From Sorangium cellulosum So ce56 (lineage in GTDB: Bacteria > Myxococcota_A > Polyangia > Polyangiales > Polyangiaceae), in assembly GCF_000067165.1 (NCBI RefSeq), contig NC_010162.1:9617001-9681000 (forward strand): a stretch of 64,000 nucleotides of DNA. The letters run 5' to 3'. How positions within the stretch are numbered: the stretch's first letter is position 1; every line of letters starts with the position of its first letter. Positions 41,665 through 50,302 of the stretch are shown in pieces. The notes beneath the pieces are model-generated. The model was not told where the DNA came from, made no database searches, and saw only the letters and a list, made by a program, of their open reading frames with translations. A program made the translations under genes and the position numbers.

Positions 41665-42459
41665 ATGCAATCGAAGTCCTTGGTCGTCATCGGGGCTGCC
41701 GCTCTTGCCCTCCCTCTGGCGTGCTCGGGGAGCCCCCCCGATGAGGGGGCGGGCAACGGCGGGAGCGGACGTGGCAGCGGCGGGGACCCCGGCGAAGGCC
41801 TGCGTTTCGTGCCGGAAGGCTTGTCCAGCACCGACATGGACGAGGATGGGGCCGGGCTCGAGCTGGTTGCCTTCACCCTGGTGCAGGGGGCGGCGGGCCC
41901 CGAGCTCTACGCCGCGGTCAGGAATGACGGGGAGACCCCGTCCTGCGACGCCGGCCTGATGTTTTACTTCATCGACAAGGCCGACCAGCTCGTGACGACC
42001 TGGGGCGGCAGCTTGCTCAGCGGTCGGCTCTATCGGCTGGACGACGGCTCTGGCGTGATGATCCCCTGCATCGCCCCGGGCGAGATCGCGATGACCGGTT
42101 CAGCGGATCTCCCCGGTGAGCTCGTGATCGAGGAGCTCGGGTATCTGAAGCATAGGTTTCCGGCCTTCACCGTGGACGTGGTCCCTGTCGATGCCGTCAC
42201 CGTCAGCGAGGTGAAGACCGTCGGCAGGGGCGCCGGGAGCGCCTACACGGGCACGCTCGAGAACCGACTCGATGTGGCGGTGAGCGATCCCAAGATAACG
42301 GTCTTCCCGGTGAATCGAGCCGGACGGCCGCTCGGCATGGCGACGAGCAGCGCGGCCGCCGACATTCCGCCGGGCGGGATCTGGACCTTCGAGACGACCA
42401 CCGTGGGCGATGTCGGCGCTGGTCACGTCGCCTATCCGACGGTTTCGGTTCCTCCGTGA
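41665..42459 (+). CDS. FxLYD-like lipoprotein, copy 2
   Basis: A 264-residue paralogue of 36138-36911, in inverted orientation about 5 kb away. The signal ends in 'ALPLACSG'. Shared blocks are 'ELYAAVRNDGETPSCDA', 'LVIEELGYL', 'YTGTLENRLDVAVSDPKI', 'VFPVNRAGRPLGMA' and 'IPPGGIWTFET'. The conserved stretches fall in the predicted beta strands, and the linker after the lipid-modified Cys is Gly-rich and variable. An upstream frame extension to 41590 has no support. The function is unknown; an envelope binding role is likely. Confidence 0.72.
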   Translation: MQSKSLVVIGAAALALPLACSGSPPDEGAGNGGSGRGSGGDPGEGLRFVPEGLSSTDMDEDGAGLELVAFTLVQGAAGPELYAAVRNDGETPSCDAGLMFYFIDKADQLVTTWGGSLLSGRLYRLDDGSGVMIPCIAPGEIAMTGSADLPGELVIEELGYLKHRFPAFTVDVVPVDAVTVSEVKTVGRGAGSAYTGTLENRLDVAVSDPKITVFPVNRAGRPLGMATSSAAADIPPGGIWTFETTTVGDVGAGHVAYPTVSVPP

Positions 42460-42709
42460 AGCGGGGTGCCGGCTCGCGTGATACGGATTCGGCCCGGAGC
42501 AGACGAATGAGGCGCAGGAAAGTACGTCGCAGCGAGCCGCACGGCGCGGACGAGCCCGTAGCGCGGGTCGCGCCCGGTCGCAGAGAGGCGCGACATGCCC
42601 TGTGGCCTTGGACTCCGCCGCGATGCTGCCCCCGCCTCCCGCGCGTCCGCGCGCTCGCCTACTGTTCACCAAGAGCGCGCCGACCCGACCCCCGACCCGA
42701 AGCGACCCA

Positions 42710-44254
42710 GTGAGCCCCATCCTCTCCCTCTGCGACGGCTACCAGCTCGACCTCTCCGACTACGCGCGCACCGGGCTGCGGGTCGGCATCTGGGCCTCCT
42801 CCGGCCGGGGCAAGAGCTTCGGCGTCGGGGTCCTCTGCGAGGAGCTGCTCGCCGCCGGCATCCCTGTCGTCGCGATCGATCCCGAGGGGGAGCTCTACAC
42901 GCTGCGCGAGCGGTTCCGCGTCCTCGTCCTCGGCGGCGCCCACGCGGACCTGCCGCTGCCCTCCGGCGAGCGCGCGGCGGAGATCGCGCTCGCGAGGGTG
43001 CTCGACGAAGGGCTCGGCCTCATCGTCGATCTGTCGGATCAGCCGACGAGCCGCTCCCAGCAAGAGGCCGCGCTCCCGTTCCTCGAGCGGCTCTGGGTCC
43101 TCCTCTCGGAGCGCCGCGCCCCGGCGGCCGTCGTGATCGAGGAGGTGCACATCTTCGCGCCTCAATCGGGCGCGTCGCTCACCTCCGATATCCTGCACCG
43201 GTTCGCGAAGCAGGGCCGCAAGCGCGGCGTCCTCCTCGTCGTCGCCAGCCAGCGCACGCAGGCGGTCTCGAAGGAGCTCATGAGCCAGCTCAACTTCCCC
43301 GCCATCGGCGGCTTCGAGATCGAGCGCGACTACGACGCCGTGAGGGCGCTCGTCGACGGGCACACGTTCGAGGAGTTCCGCGCGCTCCCGGCCGGCGAGT
43401 TCTTCCTGCCCGCCGCCGGGCGATTCGAGCGCTGGCGCGCCCGCCACACCGCCCACGGCGGCGAGGCGCCGAGCTGGACCGGTGAGCCCGGCGGCGTGCC
43501 GCGCGTCGCGGACGCCACGCTGAGCACGCTCCTCGACGAGCTGCGCGAGGCGTTCGCGGCCGAGAGCGCGAGCCAGCAAGGCCCGGATCCGAGCGCCGCG
43601 CTGCGAGCCGAGATCCGCCGGCTCCAGCAGCAGCTCGCCCGGGCCGACGAGGCGCGCAGAGCCGCCGAGGCCGAGGCCGAGCGGCTGCGCACCGCGCTGC
43701 AGGTGGCCGGCGTCGTCAAGGTGGTGATCCAGAGCGAGATCGTGGCGCGCGTTGGCCATGGCGAGGTCGCGCAGGCGCCGGCGGCCGCCGCCCTACGCGC
43801 TCCCGCGGCCGCCCCCGCGGCTCCCGCGCTCGGCGCGCCCATGGACCGCGTCCCGGGGGCGCCCGCGCTCGCGCCCGCCGCGGCGTCGGGCGGCGCGGCC
43901 GTGAAGATCACCGCGAGACCGGCCTCTCCGTCGCTCCGGGATCTCGCGATGCCGGCCACCACGATGCTCGAGGTGCGCGGCGTCAAGCAGATGGTGAGCG
44001 CCGCGAGGAGCCACGCGCGGCGCCGATCTCCCCGGTCCGTGGCGCACGTCGCGCTGGCCGCGAAGCTGCTCGCCCGCGGCGCGGCGCTGACCGCGGAGGA
44101 GCTCGCGGCCCGCGGCGGCTCGCGCAGCCAGGTCGAGATCCGGCGCGCCGCGCACGCGCTCGCCGCGCTCGCCCGCGCGGGCTTCGCCTCGCTCCAGGGC
44201 GGCCGTCACGCGCTCAACGAGGCGGCCGTGCTCCGCGCGATCCAGGGCGGCTGA
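42710..44254 (+). CDS. HerA-like/DUF87 ATPase
   Basis: A 514-residue P-loop ATPase. 'YQLDLSDYARTGLRVGIWA' leads to Walker A 'ASSGRGKSFG', then 'PVVAIDPEGELYTL', Walker B 'AAVVIEEVHIFAPQ' and 'QGRKRGVLLVVASQRTQAV', which together are the HerA/FtsK-like DUF87 helicase pattern. After about residue 290 come a coiled coil ('LRAEIRRLQQQLARADEARR'), an Ala/Pro linker and a winged-helix-like C-terminal domain. No NurA-type nuclease partner is adjacent. Start choice is uncertain: GTG at 42710 fits the domain; GTG 42602 and ATG 42623 would add low-complexity residues. Confidence 0.75.
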   Translation: MSPILSLCDGYQLDLSDYARTGLRVGIWASSGRGKSFGVGVLCEELLAAGIPVVAIDPEGELYTLRERFRVLVLGGAHADLPLPSGERAAEIALARVLDEGLGLIVDLSDQPTSRSQQEAALPFLERLWVLLSERRAPAAVVIEEVHIFAPQSGASLTSDILHRFAKQGRKRGVLLVVASQRTQAVSKELMSQLNFPAIGGFEIERDYDAVRALVDGHTFEEFRALPAGEFFLPAAGRFERWRARHTAHGGEAPSWTGEPGGVPRVADATLSTLLDELREAFAAESASQQGPDPSAALRAEIRRLQQQLARADEARRAAEAEAERLRTALQVAGVVKVVIQSEIVARVGHGEVAQAPAAAALRAPAAAPAAPALGAPMDRVPGAPALAPAAASGGAAVKITARPASPSLRDLAMPATTMLEVRGVKQMVSAARSHARRRSPRSVAHVALAAKLLARGAALTAEELAARGGSRSQVEIRRAAHALAALARAGFASLQGGRHALNEAAVLRAIQGG

Positions 44255-44329
44255 CGAGAGGCAGCTCCGAGCCGAGCCCTGGCGGGGGCGCCCAGACGCT
44301 CGCGGCGCGCAGGCGCCGCCCGAGCCGCG

Positions 44330-45943
44330 CTAGCAGGAGGAAACGAAGATCAGGCGGATCGTCGCCAGCGTCCCGAGCACGAACAGCCCTGCATAGAAGA
44401 TCGTCCGCTTGCGCCGCAGCTGCTCGGCGCTGAGCCCGGTAGACGCGGGCTCCTCACCAGGCGCCGCCTCCCCGCCGGCGTGCACCGCCGGCACCGCGGT
44501 CGGCTCGCTGCCTGCGGGCGGCCTGCCCGCGACGGGCGGCGTGCTCGCTCCGGATGGCCTGCGCGCGACGGGCGGCGTGCTCGCTCCGGATGGCCTGCGC
44601 GCGACGGGCGGCGTGCTCGCCGTGGAAGCGACGCCGTTCGCAGCCTGGGGCGCGGCCAGCGCTCGCTGGAGCTCCCCCTCCTGCGTGGCCGACATCGCGT
44701 GCTGGCGCGGGCGCTGCGGAACATCGTCCGGGCCGTCGAAATCGAGGTACTGCACCGAGAGCGAGCCCGTCGCGGCGCCGAGAGGGAGCGGGGCGTCGCT
44801 GCGGCCCGCCGCAGGAGCGCCGTGCCGTCCATCGGGCGACGAGGGGCGGACCGACCTGCGGTCAGCGGACGTGGTCCCGAGCGCCGGCGCCTTTCGCCCG
44901 AGGCCCGGCGAGCTCTGTCTCGGCGCGCTCTCCGGAGGGAGCGACGGTGAGGCGCGGTACCCGGCGCCGCTCAGCGAGCCCGTCCTCGCGATGCAGGTCT
45001 CGACGTGCTCCTTCAGCTCGCTCCGGGCCTCTTCCTCGGCGCCGTGGCCCATGTCGCGGAGCACTTGCTCCAGATCGCCGGCCAGCTTGCCCGCGCTGGC
45101 GGTCCGCTTCTCGATGGAGAACTCGGTCGCCGCGTCGAGCGCAGCCGAGAGCCGCGCGCCCAGGTCAGGCAGGAGCTCGCGCGCGCGAGGGATCGGCAGC
45201 GACGCGACGCCCATGATCAGCTGCCTCTGCGTCTCGGCCTTGCGCACCCGGCTGCCGAGCAGCGCCTCCAGGAGCGTGATCCCCAGAGAGAACACGTCCG
45301 CGCGCCCGTCGAACGGCTCCCCGCGCGCCTGCTCCGGAGGCATGTACGGGAGCTTCCCCTTGAACACGCTGCTCTCGGACTGCTCGTCCGCGAGGCCCGG
45401 TATCCGCGCGACGCCGAAGTCGGTCAGGCAGACGCGGCCGTCCCGCCCGATCAGGATGTTGGACGGCGAGACGTCGCGGTGGACGACCGCGTAGCTCTGC
45501 CCTTCGTCCTCGCACAGGCCGTGCACCGCCTCGAGCGCCCTCGCCATCTCCCGGCCGATGTAGGCCACGGCGCGCGGCGAGAAAGCGCCCACCTTCCTGA
45601 GCACGCGATCGAGGGCGGGGCCGTCGATGTAGTCGAGCGCGAGGTACACCGAGCCCTCGAACTCCCCGAACTCGACCAGCCGGACGACGTTCGGGTGATC
45701 GAGCCGCGCGATCACCAGGGCCTCGGCGAAGAACGACTCCCTCGCGCTCTCGCCGAGCCCTGGCCTCGGGACCAGCCGCTTCAGCGCGACGTGGCGCCGG
45801 AGGTCGGGAGGCCCCTCCTCGGCGAGCCACACCTCCCCCATCCCGCCCTTGCCCAGCATCCGGATGAGCCGGTACTTGCCGGCGAACAGCTCCGGCGGCG
45901 GATCGGACTCGGCGTTCTTGCGACGAGGGCGGGAGGCGGGCAT
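44330..45943 (-). CDS. Ser/Thr protein kinase with C-terminal membrane anchor
   Basis: A 537-residue Hanks-type kinase. The catalytic domain (about 22-300) shows 'GKGGMGEVW', Lys in 'HVALKRL', 'VVHRDVSPSNIL', 'LTDFGVAR' and a 'MPPEQARGE' segment. After it come a Ser/Pro/Ala-rich linker with three 12-residue units like 'ARRPSGASTPPV', and a single C-terminal membrane helix ('IFYAGLFVLGTLATIRLIF') that leaves almost nothing outside. It is therefore anchored by its tail rather than built as a transmembrane sensor. The ATG at 45943 was chosen; an extension to 46018 is possible. It is followed by a short gap and the convergent HerA-like gene. Confidence 0.9.
   Translation of the reverse strand: MPASRPRRKNAESDPPPELFAGKYRLIRMLGKGGMGEVWLAEEGPPDLRRHVALKRLVPRPGLGESARESFFAEALVIARLDHPNVVRLVEFGEFEGSVYLALDYIDGPALDRVLRKVGAFSPRAVAYIGREMARALEAVHGLCEDEGQSYAVVHRDVSPSNILIGRDGRVCLTDFGVARIPGLADEQSESSVFKGKLPYMPPEQARGEPFDGRADVFSLGITLLEALLGSRVRKAETQRQLIMGVASLPIPRARELLPDLGARLSAALDAATEFSIEKRTASAGKLAGDLEQVLRDMGHGAEEEARSELKEHVETCIARTGSLSGAGYRASPSLPPESAPRQSSPGLGRKAPALGTTSADRRSVRPSSPDGRHGAPAAGRSDAPLPLGAATGSLSVQYLDFDGPDDVPQRPRQHAMSATQEGELQRALAAPQAANGVASTASTPPVARRPSGASTPPVARRPSGASTPPVAGRPPAGSEPTAVPAVHAGGEAAPGEEPASTGLSAEQLRRKRTIFYAGLFVLGTLATIRLIFVSSC
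44521..44628. repeat. Three 36-bp tandem repeats in kinase gene
   Basis: Three 36-bp units start at 44521, 44557 and 44593 and code the Pro/Ser-rich 12-residue unit in the kinase linker. The second and third units are almost identical at DNA level, so the duplication is recent. Confidence 0.88.
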
Positions 45944-46138
45944 CTCGTGGTGTGCAGCGCTCGATCTCGACTCCGTCGAGGCTAGCCCTCCTGCTCGGGG
46001 TGGAGAGGGTGCAAGCAAGGCATGCCCGATCCTACCGCCGCCCGCGCGCCGCAGGAATCACCGCGTCGATGCCCGGCGCAGATCCAGCCTGCGTGCACTG
46101 GGTCCCGCCTCACCGAGAGGGCGCCGCTCACGCCTCGC

Positions 46139-47797
46139 TCACTCCTGCGTGTGCTCCTCGCGGATCGGCTCCCGCATGGTCGTCGCCGGGAACCACTCGA
46201 AGAAGCGGTGGATGAGCTGGCGCCGCTCGGGCTCGATGTACTCGAACACGGCGCCCCGGTCGTTGATCTCCCAGAACTCGTTGCTCGTCACGGCCAGGAG
46301 CTCCGCGCGGATGGAGCGCAGCCTGTCGGGCCGCTCGTCGCGCATGTCGCGGTAGATCTTCCGCGCGAGCGCCTCCTCCCCCTTCTGCAGGTAGTACGTG
46401 GCGAGCTTGACCTGCGCCTTGCGGACGCCGCGGAGCGACGGCTCCTGCTGGTCGAGCTCCGCTTCCTTGTCCACCTCGAGGAAGAGCTGGAGCAGCTCGT
46501 CCCGGGCAGGTGCGTGCAGGTCGTACGCGCGCTCGTTGACCACGCAGAGATCGAACGCGACGGTCTCGGTGAGGAACGCGAGCCCCATCGCGTGCGCCGT
46601 CTGCGCGTAGTACTTGAAATGACGCGCGATCTCGAGGACCTGATCCCCCCACCCCGCCTTGAGCAGCTCCTCCGCGAGGTAGCGGTACTGGTTCAGGTTG
46701 TTGTAGGCCGCGGCGATGTCCTTCGCGTTGAGCGACCTGCGCATGTAGGTGTTGAAGAACTTCACGACGACCGCGACGGCGGCCCGGTCTCCAGCGGCGA
46801 TGGCGGTCTGCCCGATGTAGCGCGTGTCGATGGCGATGCGCGTGATGAGGTCGGGCATCGCCGTGAGCGCCTCGCGATAGACCATCAAGAACTGGCGGAG
46901 CGCCTTGTACTCGAGCCAGGTCCGCGCGGTCGACAGCTTGCCGAGCGCCTCGGCGTTCATGCTCACGAAGTCGGTGTCCTTCGCGAGGCGATCGCGGATC
47001 TGGAACCAGCGCGGATCGAGCGTCGCCTTGTGGGGCAGGTACGCGACGACGAGCTCCGACAGCGAGTCGATCGTCTTCGACGCGATCCCCTTGTCCTTCT
47101 GATCGATCGCGTTGAGCGCCACGTCGGCGAGCTGCTCCAGCGACGAGAGCGCCGTCACCCGCCGCTCGTCGACCTCGGCCTCACCCTCTCCGCCCGCGGG
47201 GCGCAGCGCCTGCTCGACGCCGCTCGTCTTGATCCGCCGGACCACGTTGTCGGGCTCGACGAAGTCGAACACGTACCCGAAGTAGGGCGCCATCATGAGC
47301 AGGCTCGCGGTGAGCAGCCCCATCGTGACGACGACGCCGTAGACGGGGACGAAGACGTCCTCGGTCGAGCCGCCCCCGCCGACGCGGATCGAGAAGTTGA
47401 CCCACAGCGAGAACACCGCGCTGACGACGAAGAAGCCCATCACGAGCATGTTCGTCCGGTCGCGGAAGAACATCTCGGTGATCCGCGGCGTGTAACGGTT
47501 CGCGGCGAGCTGCACGATGATGGACGCGACCGTGATGACGATGCCGAGGATGGCGGCGATGACCTCGCCGATGCCGCCCATGATGTGCTCGGCGTCGCTC
47601 GGCGACATGCGCGCGAACACCTCCCAGAGCGAGAGGTGCGCGTCCTCGTGTCGCGCGACGTCGAGCAGGTGGACGACGGCGAGGGTCGCGACGCTGACGC
47701 CCAGGAGATACGACATCGGCCGCAGCCAGATGCGGGCCATGGTCGCGCCCCTGCGACGCTGTCGTTCGGCGTCGTCTGCGGTCCGATCGGGTCTCAT
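46139..47797 (-). CDS. DUF2254-like membrane protein
   Basis: A 552-residue protein with four hydrophobic segments in the first 190 residues ('YLLGVSVATLAVVHLL', 'GGIGEVIAAILGIVITVASI', 'NMLVMGFFVVSAVFSLWVN', 'VPVYGVVVTMGLLTASLLMM') followed by a large soluble helical region of about 350 residues. The pattern of the second helix and 'RYTPRITEMFFRDR' is like DUF2254 proteins, whose role is unknown. The soluble region includes 'TAIAAGDRAAVAVVVKFFN' and TPR-like pairs. Starts at 47797 (used) and 47740 are both possible; the latter has a better AGGGG ribosome binding site. Confidence 0.65.
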   Translation of the reverse strand: MRPDRTADDAERQRRRGATMARIWLRPMSYLLGVSVATLAVVHLLDVARHEDAHLSLWEVFARMSPSDAEHIMGGIGEVIAAILGIVITVASIIVQLAANRYTPRITEMFFRDRTNMLVMGFFVVSAVFSLWVNFSIRVGGGGSTEDVFVPVYGVVVTMGLLTASLLMMAPYFGYVFDFVEPDNVVRRIKTSGVEQALRPAGGEGEAEVDERRVTALSSLEQLADVALNAIDQKDKGIASKTIDSLSELVVAYLPHKATLDPRWFQIRDRLAKDTDFVSMNAEALGKLSTARTWLEYKALRQFLMVYREALTAMPDLITRIAIDTRYIGQTAIAAGDRAAVAVVVKFFNTYMRRSLNAKDIAAAYNNLNQYRYLAEELLKAGWGDQVLEIARHFKYYAQTAHAMGLAFLTETVAFDLCVVNERAYDLHAPARDELLQLFLEVDKEAELDQQEPSLRGVRKAQVKLATYYLQKGEEALARKIYRDMRDERPDRLRSIRAELLAVTSNEFWEINDRGAVFEYIEPERRQLIHRFFEWFPATTMREPIREEHTQE

Positions 47798-47906
47798 CAG
47801 GTGACCGCCGCTCGGTCGACCTGCTTGCCGACCTGCCTGCCCTCCCGCTCCACGCTGCCCCCCACGCACCTGCTCCACGCGTCCGCCACGCCAGGCGGCA
47901 GCCCGG

Positions 47907-49025
47907 CTATTTCTTCTCCGGGGGGCTGTCGAGATCTTCCGCGAGGTAGCTGAGGATCACCTCGTCGAGCGATTTCTCGCTGATCAGGTCCTCACCGAAG
48001 ATCGAGGCGCCCTCCGCCGGCCGGTTCGTCGCGAAGATGCTGGCCGGGCGCGAGGCCGCGTAGCGGCCGGAGCCAGGGCCGCCCGAGAAATGCTCGACCG
48101 CGACCTGGGGCGCGGGCGACGCGACGGGCTGCTCGGGGTGGACATTGCTGTAGACCCCGGCGCCGGAGGCCGCGGACTCCGCCCGCCGCCCGATCACCGA
48201 CGCAGGCGGCGGCGGGAGGTCCTGGATCTGCTGAAAAAACGGCGTCTGTGCCTCGGCTGCGGCGCGCTCCAGCGCGTCGAGATCGAGATCGATGGACGGT
48301 TGTTCGGGCTTGATCTCGGCGGGCGACGCCGGGCGTACGGCCCTGCCGGCGAGCGGGCTGGCCGCGCGCCCGCCGCCGAGCGCCTGGAGCGCGACGGGAT
48401 CGAGCTCGAGCCGGGGGCGCCCGCTGGCCGAAGCGGGCGCCGGCTCGGCCGCCGGGGCGCGGGGCGCTGCGGCGAGGGGCGCGGCCGCTGGCCTCGCGGG
48501 CGGCGCGGCGGGTCTGGGCGCCGGCGTCGGCGCGGCTGCCGGCTTCGGGCGCGGCGACGCATCGGGCACGACGGGCGGCATGACGGGCGGCGTGAGGGGC
48601 CGCGACGGCGGCGGCGCCTTCGGCGCGCCCGTCACCTCGGGTGACGATGGCGACGACGCGCGCGCGGGCTTGCTCGCCTCCGGGTGCGACGGGGCGGGGG
48701 CGGCGCCCGCGGACACGGCGCCTGCGGACACGGGCGGGGCGGCGGTGTCGTCGAAGAGGTAGTCGAAGTGACCGTCGCGCAGGGCGATGAACATCGCCTT
48801 GTGCTGCTCCTTCATGAGGCCGCGGACCGTCTCCGCGAGCGAGGCCTGACCGACGTGCTCCGCGTACGAGGTCTTCGTGGTCTTGAGGATGCGCCCGCCG
48901 TCGGCGAAGAGGTGCGTGATGATGTGAGGATGGCGAATGCCCGAGTCCTCAGTCTGTATGTGGAACAACCGCCCCTTGTGCCGGACGTTGTTGTTGAAGC
49001 CGAGCAAGGGCGACGGGGCTTTCAC
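47907..49025 (-). CDS. Hypothetical protein with conserved N-terminal domain
   Basis: A 372-residue protein. The first 85 residues are well ordered and unlike the rest: 'GFNNNVRHKGRLFHIQTEDS', 'PHIITHLFADGGRILKTTK' and 'VRGLMKEQHKAMFIALRDG'. I know this block from myxobacterial hypothetical proteins but cannot assign a function. A Pro/Ala-rich linker fills about 95-280, and the C terminus is acidic ('EKSLDEVILSYLAEDLDS'). The start is uncertain: GTG at 49025 or TTG at 49034, neither with a strong ribosome binding site. It is cytoplasmic by appearance. The DUF2254-like gene follows on the same strand, about 110 bases away. Confidence 0.6.
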   Translation of the reverse strand: MKAPSPLLGFNNNVRHKGRLFHIQTEDSGIRHPHIITHLFADGGRILKTTKTSYAEHVGQASLAETVRGLMKEQHKAMFIALRDGHFDYLFDDTAAPPVSAGAVSAGAAPAPSHPEASKPARASSPSSPEVTGAPKAPPPSRPLTPPVMPPVVPDASPRPKPAAAPTPAPRPAAPPARPAAAPLAAAPRAPAAEPAPASASGRPRLELDPVALQALGGGRAASPLAGRAVRPASPAEIKPEQPSIDLDLDALERAAAEAQTPFFQQIQDLPPPPASVIGRRAESAASGAGVYSNVHPEQPVASPAPQVAVEHFSGGPGSGRYAASRPASIFATNRPAEGASIFGEDLISEKSLDEVILSYLAEDLDSPPEKK

Positions 49026-49269
49026 GACAGGCAATCCGAGGGTGGGGAGGTGAGGAGATCGCGCCAGCGGGGAGCGCTCGCCACGGCCGAGACTATCACA
49101 GCGCGGCGCGCCCGGAACGATTCGCAGCGCGCCGGCGTCCCTTCACGTTCCTCCGCTGCGCTTCCGCCTTCCTCCGCCCGTCCTCGCCCGTCCTCCGCAG
49201 CTCCTTCACCGTCTCCTCGGTAGGGGAGCATGTCGGGGCTGGTCCTCCGCGGACCACGCGCTGGTCGCG

Positions 49270-49605
49270 TCAGGGCAGACAGCGCTCCAGGTCGTCCGCA
49301 GTTCCCGCCTGGAGGGCGCACGCCACCTCCGCCTGCGTGAGGTCGGCCTCGCAGCGGACGAAGCCGCGCTCCCCGGCGGCCGCGCGCGCCATCGCGGTCC
49401 TCTCGGCCACCTGGGACGCAGCGGGCTCGGGGTTGGCCGCGCGCAGGACGAGCTCGACGTACCGATCGAGGAGCGCGGCGCACGCCTCGGCGGACGGGCG
49501 TGGAGCGGCGCGACGGAGCGCGGCGCGCCCCACAAAGATACCGAGCACCAGCAGGACGATCGCCAGGGTTGCCAGGACGTCGGCGCGGGTCGCGGGGCGC
49601 GTCAC
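49270..49605 (-). CDS. Small single-helix protein with four Cys, tandem paralogue
   Basis: A 111-residue protein with one N-terminal membrane helix ('LATLAIVLLVLGIFVG') and a Cys-containing outer domain ('CAALLDRYVELVLRA', 'RCEADLTQAEVACALQA', 'DDLERCL'). Its second half aligns with the end of the gene upstream (49602-50102): both have 'E(L/I)xLRAxN', a '(A/E)ERTA' helix, a central Cys pair and a final 'CL'. They are therefore tandem paralogues, one membrane-anchored and one lipidated. GTG at 49605 overlaps the upstream stop by four bases. The function is unknown. Confidence 0.6.
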   Translation of the reverse strand: MTRPATRADVLATLAIVLLVLGIFVGRAALRRAAPRPSAEACAALLDRYVELVLRAANPEPAASQVAERTAMARAAAGERGFVRCEADLTQAEVACALQAGTADDLERCLP

Positions 49606-50102
49606 TCCAGACACGTATCGACCTGCTCCGGGGTCGTTGCCTGCCGGACGCACACCATCGCCGCATCGGTGATGCGGCGCCCGACGCACCTGTCGATGAG
49701 CTCCTTGCCGCGGGCATCCCGCACCGCCGCCGTGCGCTCCTCGACGATCTTCGGATCGACGACGTTCTGCGCCCGGAGCTCGATCTCGGCGCTCCTCCGG
49801 AAGATGGCCTCGCACTCGTCGCGGCTGGCCGGGTGCCCGCACCCGGCCAGGAGCGGCAGACCGGCGAGCAAGGCCAAGCATGGCGCGAGCCTGAGGACCC
49901 GACCCAGGTTGAGGACCCGACCCAGGTTGGGGAACCCACCCAGGTTGAGGACCCGACCCAGGTTGAGGACCCGACCCAGGTTGAGGACCGGACCCAGGTT
50001 GAGGACCGGACCCAGGTTGAGGACCCGACCCAGGTTGCCGGAGACCGTGGAGACGGAATACCGCCTCCTTTGAAGGGAAGTTGAGCCAGGACGGCGACGC
50101 AT
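49602..50102 (-). CDS. Small lipoprotein with N-terminal 6-residue repeats
   Basis: A protein of up to 166 residues. The mature end has a lipobox ('LLAGLPLLAGC') and a Cys-containing domain ('DECEAIFRRSAEIELRAQN', 'DRCVGRRITDAAMVCVRQA', 'VDTCL') paralogous to the next gene. In front of the signal peptide are eight units of 6 residues (NLGRVL and variants) coded by 18-bp repeats, which is an odd place for a signal sequence. The ATG at 50102 is the only clean start; a TTG just before 'LALLAGLP' would leave the repeats untranslated. The true start is undecided. Confidence 0.55.
   Translation of the reverse strand: MRRRPGSTSLQRRRYSVSTVSGNLGRVLNLGPVLNLGPVLNLGRVLNLGRVLNLGGFPNLGRVLNLGRVLRLAPCLALLAGLPLLAGCGHPASRDECEAIFRRSAEIELRAQNVVDPKIVEERTAAVRDARGKELIDRCVGRRITDAAMVCVRQATTPEQVDTCLE
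49893..50036. repeat. Eight 18-bp tandem repeats before a lipobox
   Basis: Eight 18-bp units of the form GAGGACCCGACCCAGGTT run from 49893 to 50036; the third unit and the sixth and seventh carry small changes. They lie in frame directly upstream of a signal peptide on the minus strand. Confidence 0.95.
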
Positions 50103-50302
50103 GGCCGCGACGATGGCGCCACGCTCGATGGGGCGCAACAAGGTCCAGCCGAAGCCGACAGCCCGTACTGGCGCACGGCCAACCCCAGCCGGCACCCCGC
50201 CGTCGTCCACGACCGGCCACCTGCCAGCCATCTGGCCCGAGTCAAGATGGAATCGTCGCGTATTGCTGGAACGCGTGTGCAGGTCTGTTAGGATTGCTTT
50301 CT

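Noticed and set aside
49893..50036. CRISPR array
   Set aside because: The 18-bp units are directly adjacent with no spacers and are in frame with a signal peptide.
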